Source: Rhodobacteraceae bacterium XHP0102
GTDB taxonomy: Bacteria; Pseudomonadota; Alphaproteobacteria; Rhodobacterales; Rhodobacteraceae
DNA length: 64,000 nt
Assembly: GCA_025751475.1 (NCBI GenBank)
Contig: JAOWLD010000004.1
Location: forward strand, 219,566 to 283,565
Reading direction: 5' to 3'
Of this stretch, positions 8,872-16,988 are shown piece after piece (the stretch's first letter is position 1; every line of letters starts with the position of its first letter). The position numbers and the translations under genes are program-made. The notes beneath the pieces were generated by a model. That model had not been told where the DNA came from, searched no databases, and was given only the letters and a program-made list of their open reading frames with translations.

Positions 8872-9369
8872 ATGAGCACTCCGTCCGACCCCACCCCAAG
8901 CCGCGAGATGGCCGCCCAAAATCCACGGCAAATGAAATCAGCGGCGCGGCTTTATGCCGTTCAAGCCTTGTTTCAGATGGAGCACTCGGGCCAGAGTGTG
9001 GACTCGATTCGGCATGAATTTGCGGCGCATCGTTTTGGTGCGGAACTTGATGGCGAGGAGATGGCCGAAGCGGATATTGATCTCTTCACCCAGCTTCTCG
9101 AAGATGCCGTATCGCAGCAATCGAAGATCGACCAGATGACGGATCGTGCCTTGGTCGCGAAATGGCCTATTGATCGCATTGATCCAACCTTGCGCGCCCT
9201 GTTTCGCGCGGCGGGTGCGGAATTGGTCGGCTCGGACACCCCGCCCAAGGTGATTATTACCGAGTTTGTTGATATCGCGCGGGCGTTTTTTCCCGAGGGG
9301 CGCGAGCCAAAATTTGTGAATGCCGTTCTAGACCACATTGCCCGCGAGGCGCGTCCTGAGGCGTTTTAA
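8872..9369 (+). CDS. nusB: Transcription antitermination factor NusB
   Basis: A 165-residue NusB, which with S10 (NusE) binds boxA RNA and promotes antitermination on rRNA operons. Typical blocks are SAARLYAVQALFQME, RIDPTLRALFRAAGAEL and VIITEFVDIARAFFP. I chose the ATG at 8872 (MSTPSDP) because the longer reading from 8779 adds residues unlike the family; no strong ribosome site distinguishes them. It follows ribE after 114 bases, consistent with the rib-nusB arrangement of relatives after loss of the intervening rib genes. Confidence 0.95.
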   Translation: MSTPSDPTPSREMAAQNPRQMKSAARLYAVQALFQMEHSGQSVDSIRHEFAAHRFGAELDGEEMAEADIDLFTQLLEDAVSQQSKIDQMTDRALVAKWPIDRIDPTLRALFRAAGAELVGSDTPPKVIITEFVDIARAFFPEGREPKFVNAVLDHIAREARPEAF

Positions 9370-9494
9370 GATATTTTGCAGCAGTTTTTTGCCCGCAGGG
9401 CCGTTCTGTCGCAGAGGTTGCTGTTGCACTGGGCAAACTTTGCGCTAACGTTACCTTATCGGATCCCAGATCATCCTGCGGGGAGAGGTGAATT

Positions 9495-9815
9495 ATGCCA
9501 GATCACATTCGTTTCATTCTGCGCCATGCGGCCATTGGGGCCGTGATTGCCTTTGCCTTCGTTGCGATGCTGTTGGGCTTCAACGTGGCCAATTTGCGCC
9601 ACTTGGTTTTGAACAGTGCAGATGGCCTGTTGGCGGTGATCCTGCTTTATGTGTTTTGCACCATCACCTTTGGGTCGGCACAGATTGGCTATCGCATTAT
9701 GACCTTGGGCGATGATGACCATGACGATCACGGGCGCCGCGATGCGGCCTTCACACCTGAGGGTCAAGCCGTGCGTATCCCTGTCCAAGAGGATGTGCGG
9801 CGCCATCGCGGCTGA
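9495..9815 (+). CDS. Small two-helix inner-membrane protein
   Basis: A 106-residue protein with two predicted membrane helices (about 11-32, AAIGAVIAFAFVAMLLGF, and 44-66, LLAVILLYVFCTITFGSA) and a charged C-terminal tail rich in Asp/His/Arg that probably faces the cytoplasm. GGGAGAGG lies upstream of the ATG. I do not recognise a named family; it resembles conserved hypothetical membrane proteins of Rhodobacterales. The 125 bases before it are non-coding, and the gene ends two bases before the candidate structured RNA. Confidence 0.7.
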   Translation: MPDHIRFILRHAAIGAVIAFAFVAMLLGFNVANLRHLVLNSADGLLAVILLYVFCTITFGSAQIGYRIMTLGDDDHDDHGRRDAAFTPEGQAVRIPVQEDVRRHRG

Positions 9816-9816
9816 A

Positions 9817-9977
9817 GTGACGGAACCGCATCCACCGTAGAGGCGTAATTCCCGAGAGCCTGCATATACAGGTGGGTGCCAGGTAACGCGACCAGGGCCG
9901 TGACAGAGCCAGCTCCCTCGGAAATGATTAAGGCCACCGGAATGTTGCCACAGATACGAATGGCGCAGAACCGTCAT
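9817..9977 (-). ncRNA. Candidate structured RNA, possibly 6S RNA
   Basis: No protein frame explains this stretch, but it folds well. On the minus strand the ends pair (TGACGG near 9976 with CCGTCA near 9818), followed by CTGCG/TGCGG with G-U pairs. An inner helix joins CCGAGGG (9915-9921) with the CUCUCGG segment (9852-9858), then CTG/CAG. Several pairs are G-U in this orientation and would be A-C mismatches on the plus strand, which favours minus. A weak promoter, TTGTCG (10006-10011), 17 bases, TAAGTG (9983-9988), would start transcription right at the closing stem. Length (about 160) and the long stem with an asymmetric central bubble resemble 6S RNA, the regulator of sigma-70 polymerase. 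I cannot confirm the family; another sRNA is possible. Confidence 0.45.
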
Positions 9978-10069
9978 CCTTACACTTAGGTCTTTGTCGG
10001 GCGTTCGACAAGTGGGTGACTGCACATCTAGCGCTTGCCATTGTTCGTTCTTTGTTCCAGTCTGGTGCC

Positions 10070-10528
10070 ATGATGTCGACCGATCCCCAACCGCTTCAGC
10101 CCGTCAGTGCAGGTCAGCGCCTTGCGCGCGGGGTATGTCGCCATTTCGCACGGCTTGGTTTCACCACATTGGAGGAGTTTTGCCCCAAGCGTGGCAAGCG
10201 TGTCGATGTGATTGCCCTTGGCCCGCGGGGTGAGATTTGGATTATCGAGTGTAAATCAGGCGTGGCTGATTTCCGTAGTGACGGCAAATGGGGCGGTTAT
10301 CTGGAATGGTGTGATCGTTATTTCTGGGCTGTGGACGCAGCATTCCCGACCGAGATCCTGCCCGAAGATACGGGTTTGATTTTCGCAGATGATTTTGACG
10401 CGGAGGTGATCCGCATGGGCCCAGAGGTGAAATTGGCCGCCGCGCGGCGCAAAAAAATCACCCATGATCTGGCACAAACGGCCGCACGGCGCTTGGCGCG
10501 GCTGCGCGACCCCATGGGGCGCTATTGA
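10070..10528 (+). CDS. mmcB: MmcB-family DNA repair protein
   Basis: A 152-residue protein of the MmcB family, reported in Caulobacter as part of the SOS/mitomycin-damage response and related to restriction-endonuclease-like nucleases. The PD-(D/E)xK-like core is visible: RVDVIALGPRGEIWIIECKS (D, then ExK) at about 47-67, followed by DFRSDGKWGGYLEWCDRYFW. I start at the ATG pair 10070/10073; an upstream in-frame ATG at 10016 adds residues without similarity. It abuts the convergent DUF6324 gene with no spacer. Confidence 0.85.
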   Translation: MMSTDPQPLQPVSAGQRLARGVCRHFARLGFTTLEEFCPKRGKRVDVIALGPRGEIWIIECKSGVADFRSDGKWGGYLEWCDRYFWAVDAAFPTEILPEDTGLIFADDFDAEVIRMGPEVKLAAARRKKITHDLAQTAARRLARLRDPMGRY

Positions 10529-10717
10529 TTATTTGCGTGTCTTGCGCGCGGCTTCGGCGGCAAGGCGCAATTCTTCCGCGATTTCTTCGGCCTCGTCTGG
10601 ATCAAAATCCAGTGGCAGGTCAACCCCGTCAGCCTCGACATAAATGCGCACCATCCCGATGCTGGTGGGCCCGATCTGTAGATTCGCGGCGATTTCGCTT
10701 TCGCTGTTGATACTCAT
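10529..10717 (-). CDS. DUF6324 family small protein
   Basis: A 62-residue acidic protein (MSINSESEIAANLQIGPTSI...) recognisable as the small conserved protein that sits beside mmcB in Rhodobacterales. The second half is a charged helix rich in Glu/Ala (DEAEEIAEELRLAAEAARK). GGAG six bases before the ATG at 10717 supports this start over the longer reading from 10759. Function is unknown. Its stop codon directly abuts that of mmcB. Confidence 0.8.
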   Translation of the reverse strand: MSINSESEIAANLQIGPTSIGMVRIYVEADGVDLPLDFDPDEAEEIAEELRLAAEAARKTRK

Positions 10718-10855
10718 CTCATTCTCCAGATGTCGAAACGGGCGGATGCCGAGCGGCACGCGGATATGGCCCTAATCCTTTGGCACTTGAATGACAATAT
10801 CCGCGTCATCCCCCCCTTGCAATCGCGGCGCGAGGCGGCTATTTCCGCCGACAGT

Positions 10856-10932
10856 GCCGCCTTAGCTCAGTTGGTTAGAGCGCTGGATTGTGGATCCAGA
10901 GGTCCCCCGTTCAAGCCGGGGAGGCGGTACCA
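10856..10932 (+). tRNA. tRNA-His (GTG), alphaproteobacterial type without G-1
   Basis: A full cloverleaf with encoded CCA (10930-10932). Acceptor stem GCCGCCT (10856-10862) pairs with 10922-10928, ending in a G1-U72 wobble. The anticodon stem-loop CTGGA TTGTGGA TCCAG places anticodon GTG at 10890-10892, and the T arm is CCCCG TTCAAGC CGGGG. The base before position 1 is T and the discriminator base 73 is A, so the usual histidine identity pair G-1:C73 is absent, as known for a group of alphaproteobacteria with a matching HisRS. Confidence 0.97.
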
Positions 10933-10947
10933 TCGTCCCCATAACAT

Positions 10948-11277
10948 CTATTGGCGTGTGGTGATCTCAAGGCGGCCAATTTCGGCCATGGTCTCGCTGT
11001 CAAATACGATAATCCGCTGCCCCTGATCCACGATGGCCACCCATCCCGCGCCAAAGGTTACGGCGCTCGGCGTGAGATCTGCGGGCAAAACCAGATTTTC
11101 AGGCAGCACGATGTCACGCGGTTCTGGCTTTGGGAAACGGGTGACAAAAACCGAAACCATCGTTATCAGGCCCAAGATCATAACCACGGTCAAAACCCAG
11201 ACCAAGCGTTGCAGCCAGACCAAATGGGGCGGCAATTGGGTGTCTGGGGGGGTATCACCTGAGGAAGGCGTGTTCAT
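10948..11277 (-). CDS. DUF6476 family single-span membrane protein
   Basis: A 109-residue protein with a short Pro/Thr-rich N-terminus, one membrane helix (about 20-44, LVWVLTVVMILGLITMVSVF) and a periplasmic domain of beta character (ILPENL-type segment, AVTFGAGWVAIVDQGQRIIVF). It matches the small DUF6476 proteins encoded opposite rluD in Rhodobacterales; role unknown. GGAG seven bases before the ATG at 11277 decides the start. That ATG shares two bases with the divergent rluD start. Confidence 0.8.
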   Translation of the reverse strand: MNTPSSGDTPPDTQLPPHLVWLQRLVWVLTVVMILGLITMVSVFVTRFPKPEPRDIVLPENLVLPADLTPSAVTFGAGWVAIVDQGQRIIVFDSETMAEIGRLEITTRQ

Positions 11278-12307
11278 GGCGGAACTCCGCATCATAAGTT
11301 TCGAGATCGGGCCTGAGCCTGCACCGCGTCTTGATAAGGCACTTGGCCGCGATGTGCCAGAAGAAGCGGCATTGAGCCGCTCGCGGCTTGCGCGGCTCAT
11401 TGCGGCGGGTGATGTGGCGATCAATGGCGAAACCGTAACCGATGCCCGTGCACGTGTGGTCGAAGGGGATCAGGTCACCATCCGCTTGGCCGAGGCCGCC
11501 GAGGTTGAGACCCGCCCGCAGGATATTCCGCTAGAGATTTGTTACGAAGACGATGATCTGATCGTGATCAATAAACCTGCGGGTCTTGTGGTCCATCCCG
11601 CCCCAGGCAGTCCTGATAACACTTTGGTGAATGCCCTGTTGCACCATTTTGGCGGCAATCTATCTGGGGTGGGCGGTGAAAAGCGACCAGGCATTGTGCA
11701 TCGCATCGACAAAGACACATCTGGCCTTTTGGTGATTGCCAAATCGGATCGCGCCCATCATGGGCTGGCCGATCAATTTGCCGCCCATAGTGCCGAGCGG
11801 CATTATATTGCCCTATGCCACGGCAGCCCCGACCCATCCGATCCGCGCTTGCGCGGGGTGCGCGGCACCAGTTTTGAAGATGGCAGCGTTCTGAAAATCA
11901 CCACGCAGCTTGCCCGCCATAAAACCGACCGTCAGCGCCAAGCGGTGCTGTTTCAAGGGGGGCGCCATGCCGTGACGCGGGTGAAGCCATTGCAAAGCTA
12001 TCACAATGTGTTGGCCCTGCTTGAATGTCGGTTGGAGACGGGGCGCACCCATCAAATTCGGGTGCATCTGGCACATACAGGCCACGCGCTGGTCGGTGAT
12101 CCCGTCTATGGTGGGCGGCGCAGGGTATCAGAAAAGCTGTTCGGTCCTGACTTGGCTGCGGCCGTAAATGGGTTTCCGCGTCAGGCGCTCCACGCCGCTT
12201 CGCTTGGGTTTGTGCACCCCGTGAGGGGTGATTGGATGCGCTTTGAGGCGGGTTTGCCCGAGGATATGGCAATCCTTGTCACCCGCCTTGACGCAACCCT
12301 GTCCTAG
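11276..12307 (+). CDS. rluD: 23S rRNA pseudouridine synthase RluD
   Basis: A 343-residue RluA-family pseudouridine synthase, probably RluD (positions 1911/1915/1917 of 23S rRNA, helix 69). The N-terminal S4 RNA-binding domain (about 15-80) has RLDKAL and VAINGETVTDARARV. The catalytic Asp lies in GIVHRIDKDTSGLLVIAK (HRID motif, near 145); GRTHQIRVHLAH closes the fold. GAGGAAGG lies seven bases before the ATG. Divergent from DUF6476 and convergent with the gamma-glutamyltransferase gene (stop codons overlap). RluC is an alternative, but length and opening domain favour RluD. Confidence 0.9.
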   Translation: MAELRIISFEIGPEPAPRLDKALGRDVPEEAALSRSRLARLIAAGDVAINGETVTDARARVVEGDQVTIRLAEAAEVETRPQDIPLEICYEDDDLIVINKPAGLVVHPAPGSPDNTLVNALLHHFGGNLSGVGGEKRPGIVHRIDKDTSGLLVIAKSDRAHHGLADQFAAHSAERHYIALCHGSPDPSDPRLRGVRGTSFEDGSVLKITTQLARHKTDRQRQAVLFQGGRHAVTRVKPLQSYHNVLALLECRLETGRTHQIRVHLAHTGHALVGDPVYGGRRRVSEKLFGPDLAAAVNGFPRQALHAASLGFVHPVRGDWMRFEAGLPEDMAILVTRLDATLS

Positions 12308-13890
12308 CGCGCCAAGGCCAATCCATTGGCGCGGGGGTCGGTTGCGGCCTCAACCAAACCGTCCTGATGCGTGACCACCGCGCCCGCATGACCGACCAAA
12401 TCGCTGTAATCGGGCAAGACTTCTGTCTCATGTCCCATATCCGTGAGGGCCGCGATCCAGTCTGGATCAAACCGCGCCTCCAGTTTCAGCGTGGTCGTGG
12501 CATCGCCCCATGTGCGCCCCAAGAGCCAACGCGGGGCTGTAACCGCCTGCTGCAATTCCTGCCCCAGATAGGCATAGCGCGCAAAAATCGCCGCTTGGGT
12601 CTGTGGCTGCCCTTCGCCGCCCATCGTCCCGTAGGCCATCACGCGCCCGTCCGCGAAAACCGCTATGGCAGGATTGAGCGTGTGAAACGGCACTTTGCGT
12701 GGCGCAATTTGGTTTGGGCCATCGCCCATGCCAAAGCCTGCACCGCGGTTTTGGAAGAACACACCCGTGTCAGGGCAGGTGAGGCCAGACCCAAATTCCC
12801 AATAGACGCTTTGGATGAAGCTGACAGATGTGCCATCAGCATCACTGGCCCCCATCCATATTGTATCGCCGTCTTTTGGCTCATAGGGCCATGGTAGGGC
12901 GCGCTTATGGTCAATTTGCGCGGCAAGATCATCCAACACTTGGCCGTGCAAAAACGCCTCGGGGGGCTGGCGCATGGCGCTGAGATCGCCCAATTCACGA
13001 TTGCGCAGAATGAAGGCCTGTTTTGTGGCCTCGATCAGGGCGTGGATCGGGGCTACCCCTTCAGCGGTCCATGATTGGATACGGTCATAAATCCCCAAAA
13101 TCATCAAGGAGGACATCCCTTGGGTGGGCGGGATCATGTTATAGAGCGTGGCCTTGGATGTTTTGATCGACAAGGGTGTCACGGCGCGGGCGCGATAGGC
13201 GGTGAAATCCTCAAGGCGCAAAGGGCTGCCTTGGGCCTCAAGGAAGGCCGCGTGGGTTTTTGCCAAATCGCCATGATAGTAATCTGCGATACCCTTTTGC
13301 GCGATTTGGCGCAACGTGGCTGCCAAGGCGGGCTGTTTGAACCGCGCGCCTGTTTCTGGGATTGCGCCGTCAAACAGATAGGTTTCCGCAAATCCAGGTA
13401 CATCTTTTAGCCCGTCAAGTTTGTCTGTGATGCATAGGGATTGATTGTTGCTGACGGGAAAGCCTGCCTCGGCATGATAGATTGCGTGTTCCAAAAGCCG
13501 CGATAGGGGAAGGGGGGCGCCGCTTGGTGCAGCGTCAAGGGCGGCGCGCCACCCGTCCACCGAGCCTGGAACGGTTAATGCGGCTTTTGCGCCACGGGTG
13601 GGTATGGCATCGGCAAACCCTGCCGCCGCATACCATGCGGGACTCGCCAAAGCGGCGGAATGGCCGCCTGCGAAAATTGCCTGAACGGGGGCATCTTTGC
13701 GTTTGATCAGCCAAAACCCATCGCCGCCAATCCCGTTCATATGTGGATAGGTCACAGCAATGCACGCCGCCATAGCCACCATCGCCTCAACGGCCGTGCC
13801 GCCTTCTGCGAGAATATCCTGCCCTGCTTGAGCAGCCAAATGATGCGGGGCGGTCACCGCCCCCCGAAAGCCTTGCGCCGTGTTAAGCAT
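12304..13890 (-). CDS. Gamma-glutamyltransferase-family protein without signal peptide
   Basis: A 528-residue Ntn-hydrolase of the gamma-glutamyltranspeptidase family. N-terminal features are GTAVEAMVAMAACIAVTYPH and NGIGGDGFWLI; the proenzyme cleavage site is probably DGDTIWMG near residue 350, with Thr as nucleophile, as in the YwrD-like branch. FIQSVYWEFGSGL, FFQNRGAGF and MGGEGQPQTQAA follow. From the ATG at 13890 (AGGG seven bases upstream) there is no signal peptide, so it is likely cytoplasmic, unlike the periplasmic Ggt of E. coli. Substrate is uncertain; members of this branch act on gamma-glutamyl or acylated compounds. Confidence 0.85.
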   Translation of the reverse strand: MLNTAQGFRGAVTAPHHLAAQAGQDILAEGGTAVEAMVAMAACIAVTYPHMNGIGGDGFWLIKRKDAPVQAIFAGGHSAALASPAWYAAAGFADAIPTRGAKAALTVPGSVDGWRAALDAAPSGAPLPLSRLLEHAIYHAEAGFPVSNNQSLCITDKLDGLKDVPGFAETYLFDGAIPETGARFKQPALAATLRQIAQKGIADYYHGDLAKTHAAFLEAQGSPLRLEDFTAYRARAVTPLSIKTSKATLYNMIPPTQGMSSLMILGIYDRIQSWTAEGVAPIHALIEATKQAFILRNRELGDLSAMRQPPEAFLHGQVLDDLAAQIDHKRALPWPYEPKDGDTIWMGASDADGTSVSFIQSVYWEFGSGLTCPDTGVFFQNRGAGFGMGDGPNQIAPRKVPFHTLNPAIAVFADGRVMAYGTMGGEGQPQTQAAIFARYAYLGQELQQAVTAPRWLLGRTWGDATTTLKLEARFDPDWIAALTDMGHETEVLPDYSDLVGHAGAVVTHQDGLVEAATDPRANGLALAR

Positions 13891-14178
13891 AGAGTGTCCC
13901 TGTCCCTTTATCTGTGTCACGACATAGCTTATGTCGCGCTTTCCCTGAGGCAAGTGTTGGGATGGGGCAAAGATCATATTCGCGTGAGCGGCAGGCCGAA
14001 TATGCGCTTGTGGCTTGCTTGCTCCCGTGCAGGGGCGTAAAAACCGACCCTCTGCGGCGCAACGCCCCTTGAACGGGATCAAAGGATGCCCATTTGAAGT
14101 GGAAGTTAACGGCCGTTACATTCACGATTTCTAAACAAAATTGTGCAAAATCGAACGAAATTTAGGGGGCACACGCGC

Positions 14179-15072
14179 ATGAGCAGTTATGCAAATCTTC
14201 CAGCACCTTCGCCCGAGCAGGGCATGAATCGCTATTTGCAGGAAATTCGCAAATTCCCCCTGCTTGAGCCTGAACAAGAATATATGTTGGCCAAGCGTTG
14301 GGCCGAGGATCAAGACACCGAAGCCGCGCATCAATTGGTGACATCGCATCTGCGGTTGGCTGCTAAAATTGCAATGGGCTATCGCGGCTATGGCTTGCCT
14401 CAGGCCGAGGTGATCTCGGAGGCCAATGTGGGCCTGATGCAGGCGGTCAAACGCTTCGATCCCGAAAAAGGATTTCGTCTTGCCACTTATGCCATGTGGT
14501 GGATCCGCGCAGCGATCCAAGAATATATCTTGCGCTCATGGAGCCTTGTGAAGCTTGGCACAACATCGGCGCAGAAAAAGCTGTTCTTCAATCTGCGTAA
14601 GGCCAAGGCCCGTATTGGCGTTTTGGAGGAGGGCGATTTGCGCCCCGAGAATGTCGCCAAAATCGCCACAGATTTGGGTGTCACTGAGGATGAGGTGATC
14701 TCAATGAACCGCCGCCTGTCGGGCGGGGATGCCTCGCTCAATGCCGTGATTGGCAGTGACGGCGAGGGGGCCACACAATGGCAAGATTGGCTTGAAGACG
14801 AGGATGCCAACCAAGCCGAAGACTACGCGGAGCAGGATGAATACAAAAGCCGAATGGCTTTAATGGAGCAGGCCATGGAAGTTTTGAACGAGCGCGAGCG
14901 CGAGATTCTCGCGCAACGCCGTCTGCAAGATGTGCCTGTCACCCTTGAGGAACTGTCTGGAAAATACAATGTCAGCCGCGAACGCGTGCGCCAAATCGAA
15001 GTGCGCGCCTTTGAAAAGCTGCAAAAGAAGATGCGCGAGTTGGCTGTGCAGGGTGGATTGATCTCGGCCTAA
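14179..15072 (+). CDS. rpoH: RNA polymerase heat-shock sigma factor RpoH
   Basis: A 297-residue sigma-32 type factor. Region 2 spans about 45-115 (HLRLAAKIAMGYRGYGLPQAE..., ATYAMWWIRAAIQEYIL); the RpoH-box QKKLFFNLR at about 132-140 identifies it as RpoH rather than a housekeeping sigma; region 4 contains the helix-turn-helix VTLEELSGKYNVSRERVRQI. The ATG at 14179 has AGGGGG nine bases upstream; a longer reading from 14143 is not needed. The 288 bases before it are non-coding and AT-rich near the start and should carry its promoters, divergent from the glutamyltransferase gene. Rhodobacterales often have two rpoH genes; which paralogue this is cannot be told. Confidence 0.95.
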   Translation: MSSYANLPAPSPEQGMNRYLQEIRKFPLLEPEQEYMLAKRWAEDQDTEAAHQLVTSHLRLAAKIAMGYRGYGLPQAEVISEANVGLMQAVKRFDPEKGFRLATYAMWWIRAAIQEYILRSWSLVKLGTTSAQKKLFFNLRKAKARIGVLEEGDLRPENVAKIATDLGVTEDEVISMNRRLSGGDASLNAVIGSDGEGATQWQDWLEDEDANQAEDYAEQDEYKSRMALMEQAMEVLNEREREILAQRRLQDVPVTLEELSGKYNVSRERVRQIEVRAFEKLQKKMRELAVQGGLISA

Positions 15073-15077
15073 GCACC

Positions 15078-15935
15078 TTAGGCAGGTTCTGCTCTCAAGG
15101 CAGTGATCAACGGCTTGAACGCCTCTTCGAGGCGGTTCTGCATATGCCAGAAAAACGCTTTTTGGGCGCGTGCCTTTGGACCGCCGATTTGGACCAAATC
15201 GCCTGCCTCAATAGACCCTTTCACTACTTCGTAAGGGGCAGCGATCCATCCCAAACCCGCTTGTGCGCCAATGACGCAATCCCCCAAGGATGGCATCAAG
15301 CGCGCGGGGCCAGACCCTTCAACTTTGGGGCCGAAATGGGCCTTGGCCCAAATGTCGGGCAAGCTGGATTTTGGGGCCGTGACAAGGCGGGGTGCCTTCA
15401 GGATAGCCGCCTCTGGATAAGTCCGCGTCATCGCGGCGCTGGCACAGGCAACGATGTCAAGCGGCGGCAGCGTGAAGCTGGCCACACCCGCGATCGACAG
15501 GGGGCGGCTGGTAATCCCAGCGTTCACCTCGCCACGCCGCAGCAGATCAAGAACATCATCCGAGTTTTTTTGCACAATTTCAAAATTCTGCATTTCTGCC
15601 TGACCAAGCGCCTGAAGCAGAAAACCATTGATCGCTTCACTTGGGGCGGCAATCCGAAAATGTGCGCTGATATTCGGGGCCATAAGGCCCAAATCTTTGA
15701 TCAGCTGTGCCTCCATCAGGGTCACGTCATCAATGTGACGCAACATCCGCTGACCCGCATCAGTTGCACGCGCGGGACGGGTGCGCTGAACCAAATGACA
15801 CCCCAGCCGTTCTTCGAGCGCTTTGACCCGTTGCGAGATCGCGGATTGGGTCACGCCAAGGATCTGTGCCGCCCCATCAAATGAGCCAGTCCTCAAAACA
15901 GCCGCAAAAGCAGTCAATGCAGCATAGTCCAGCAT
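15078..15935 (-). CDS. argP: LysR-family regulator of the ArgP/LysG type
   Basis: A 285-residue LysR regulator. The opening MLDYAALTAFAAVLRTGSF and helix-turn-helix GAAQILGVTQSAISQRVKAL are typical of ArgP (IciA/LysG), which controls arginine/lysine exporters and other genes in response to basic amino acids. The effector-binding domain spans about 90-285. Its usual partner is a divergent LysE exporter; here the divergent neighbour is an EamA-type transporter, with a palindrome between. Its stop lies five bases from the rpoH stop. Confidence 0.85.
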   Translation of the reverse strand: MLDYAALTAFAAVLRTGSFDGAAQILGVTQSAISQRVKALEERLGCHLVQRTRPARATDAGQRMLRHIDDVTLMEAQLIKDLGLMAPNISAHFRIAAPSEAINGFLLQALGQAEMQNFEIVQKNSDDVLDLLRRGEVNAGITSRPLSIAGVASFTLPPLDIVACASAAMTRTYPEAAILKAPRLVTAPKSSLPDIWAKAHFGPKVEGSGPARLMPSLGDCVIGAQAGLGWIAAPYEVVKGSIEAGDLVQIGGPKARAQKAFFWHMQNRLEEAFKPLITALRAEPA

Positions 15936-15942
15936 AGCAGCC

Positions 15943-15966
15943 CCTAATTCATGTAATATAATTAGG
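15943..15966. promoter_or_regulatory. Palindromic candidate operator between argP-like gene and EamA gene
   Basis: Perfect 7-bp arms CCTAATT (15943-15949) and AATTAGG (15960-15966) separated by ten bases, in an AT-rich spacer just upstream of the LysR start. The spacing fits the T-N11-A layout of LysR binding sites, so autoregulation and control of the divergent gene are plausible. Confidence 0.5.
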
Positions 15967-16067
15967 TATATTTATAAATAAACTGCGCGTAGATCAAGGT
16001 TAATCTTAAGGCATCTCATTTATTTGGCGCTTGCGCTTGATCCTGCGTTCGGCCCATCTTCGCAGCC

Positions 16068-16988
16068 ATGAGTGATGCAACAGTTTCCGTCAAAAAACGG
16101 GCCAATCGGCCCCTCGTTGGGATGGCTTGGATGCTTGCCACGGGCCTGTGTTTTGTTCTGGTCACAGCCCTCGTCAAATATGTCGGCAGTGACGTGCCTC
16201 CCGCGCAATCCGCTTTCCTGCGGTATATCCTCGGTTTGGGATTTTTGGTGCCGATGATCCGTCCCATTCTTCGGGCGCGACTGACCCGTGGTGATTTGGC
16301 CTTGTTCTCTTTGCGGGGGGTTTTGCACAGTTTCGGGGTTATTTGCTGGTTCTACGCGATGACGCAAATTCCGATCGCAGAAGTCACCGCCATGAATTAT
16401 CTCAACCCCGTTTATGTGACGGTGCTGGCCGTTTTTTTCTTGGGCGAGCGGATGGCGCTGCGCCGCGCGGTGGCGGTCGGTTTGGCCTTTGTCGGCGCTG
16501 TCATAATCCTGCGGCCTGGTTTTCGCGAATTGTCGATGGGGCATTTCGCAATGATCTTTACGGCCCTGTTCTTTGCAGGTGGGTATTTGGTGGCCAAGAT
16601 TATGGCCGATCGTGTGGATGCTTCGGTCGTGGTCGGGATGTTATCGATCACGGTGACCATTAGCTTGGCGCCTTTTGCCTTTGCGGTTTGGATCACGCCA
16701 ACATGGGATCAGATTTTCTGGTTGTTTCTGGTCGCGTGTTTTGCAACCGCGGGCCATTACACCATGACCTTGGCATTCGCGGCCGCCCCCTTGACCGTCA
16801 CGCAACCCGTCACCTTTCTGCAACTGATTTGGGCCACCACAATGGGTGCGGTGTTTTTTGGCGAAAGCGTGGACCCGTTTGTGATTATGGGCGGCGCGAT
16901 CATTATTGGCTCCATCACATTCATCACATGGCGCGAAGCAATCATCAGCCGCCGCCAAATCACACCAGCAGTGGCACAAACAAAATGA
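16068..16988 (+). CDS. EamA-family (DMT) inner-membrane transporter
   Basis: A 306-residue protein with ten predicted membrane helices arranged as two EamA repeats of five (about 20-145 and 160-295), the drug/metabolite transporter layout. Conserved signs are AEVTAMNYLNPVYVTVLAVFFLGE in the first repeat and PLTVTQPVTFLQLIWATTMG in the second. These are metabolite exporters or importers; the substrate cannot be read from sequence. The divergent ArgP-type regulator suggests a basic amino acid or derivative, by analogy with LysE (inference). Confidence 0.88.
   Translation: MSDATVSVKKRANRPLVGMAWMLATGLCFVLVTALVKYVGSDVPPAQSAFLRYILGLGFLVPMIRPILRARLTRGDLALFSLRGVLHSFGVICWFYAMTQIPIAEVTAMNYLNPVYVTVLAVFFLGERMALRRAVAVGLAFVGAVIILRPGFRELSMGHFAMIFTALFFAGGYLVAKIMADRVDASVVVGMLSITVTISLAPFAFAVWITPTWDQIFWLFLVACFATAGHYTMTLAFAAAPLTVTQPVTFLQLIWATTMGAVFFGESVDPFVIMGGAIIIGSITFITWREAIISRRQITPAVAQTK

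Noticed and set aside
9471..10025. A 184-codon minus-strand frame covering the candidate RNA
   Set aside because: It is antisense to the small membrane protein gene and has a shadow-like composition; the stem structure explains the region better.
15144..15884. A 246-codon plus-strand frame
   Set aside because: Antisense shadow of the ArgP-type LysR gene.
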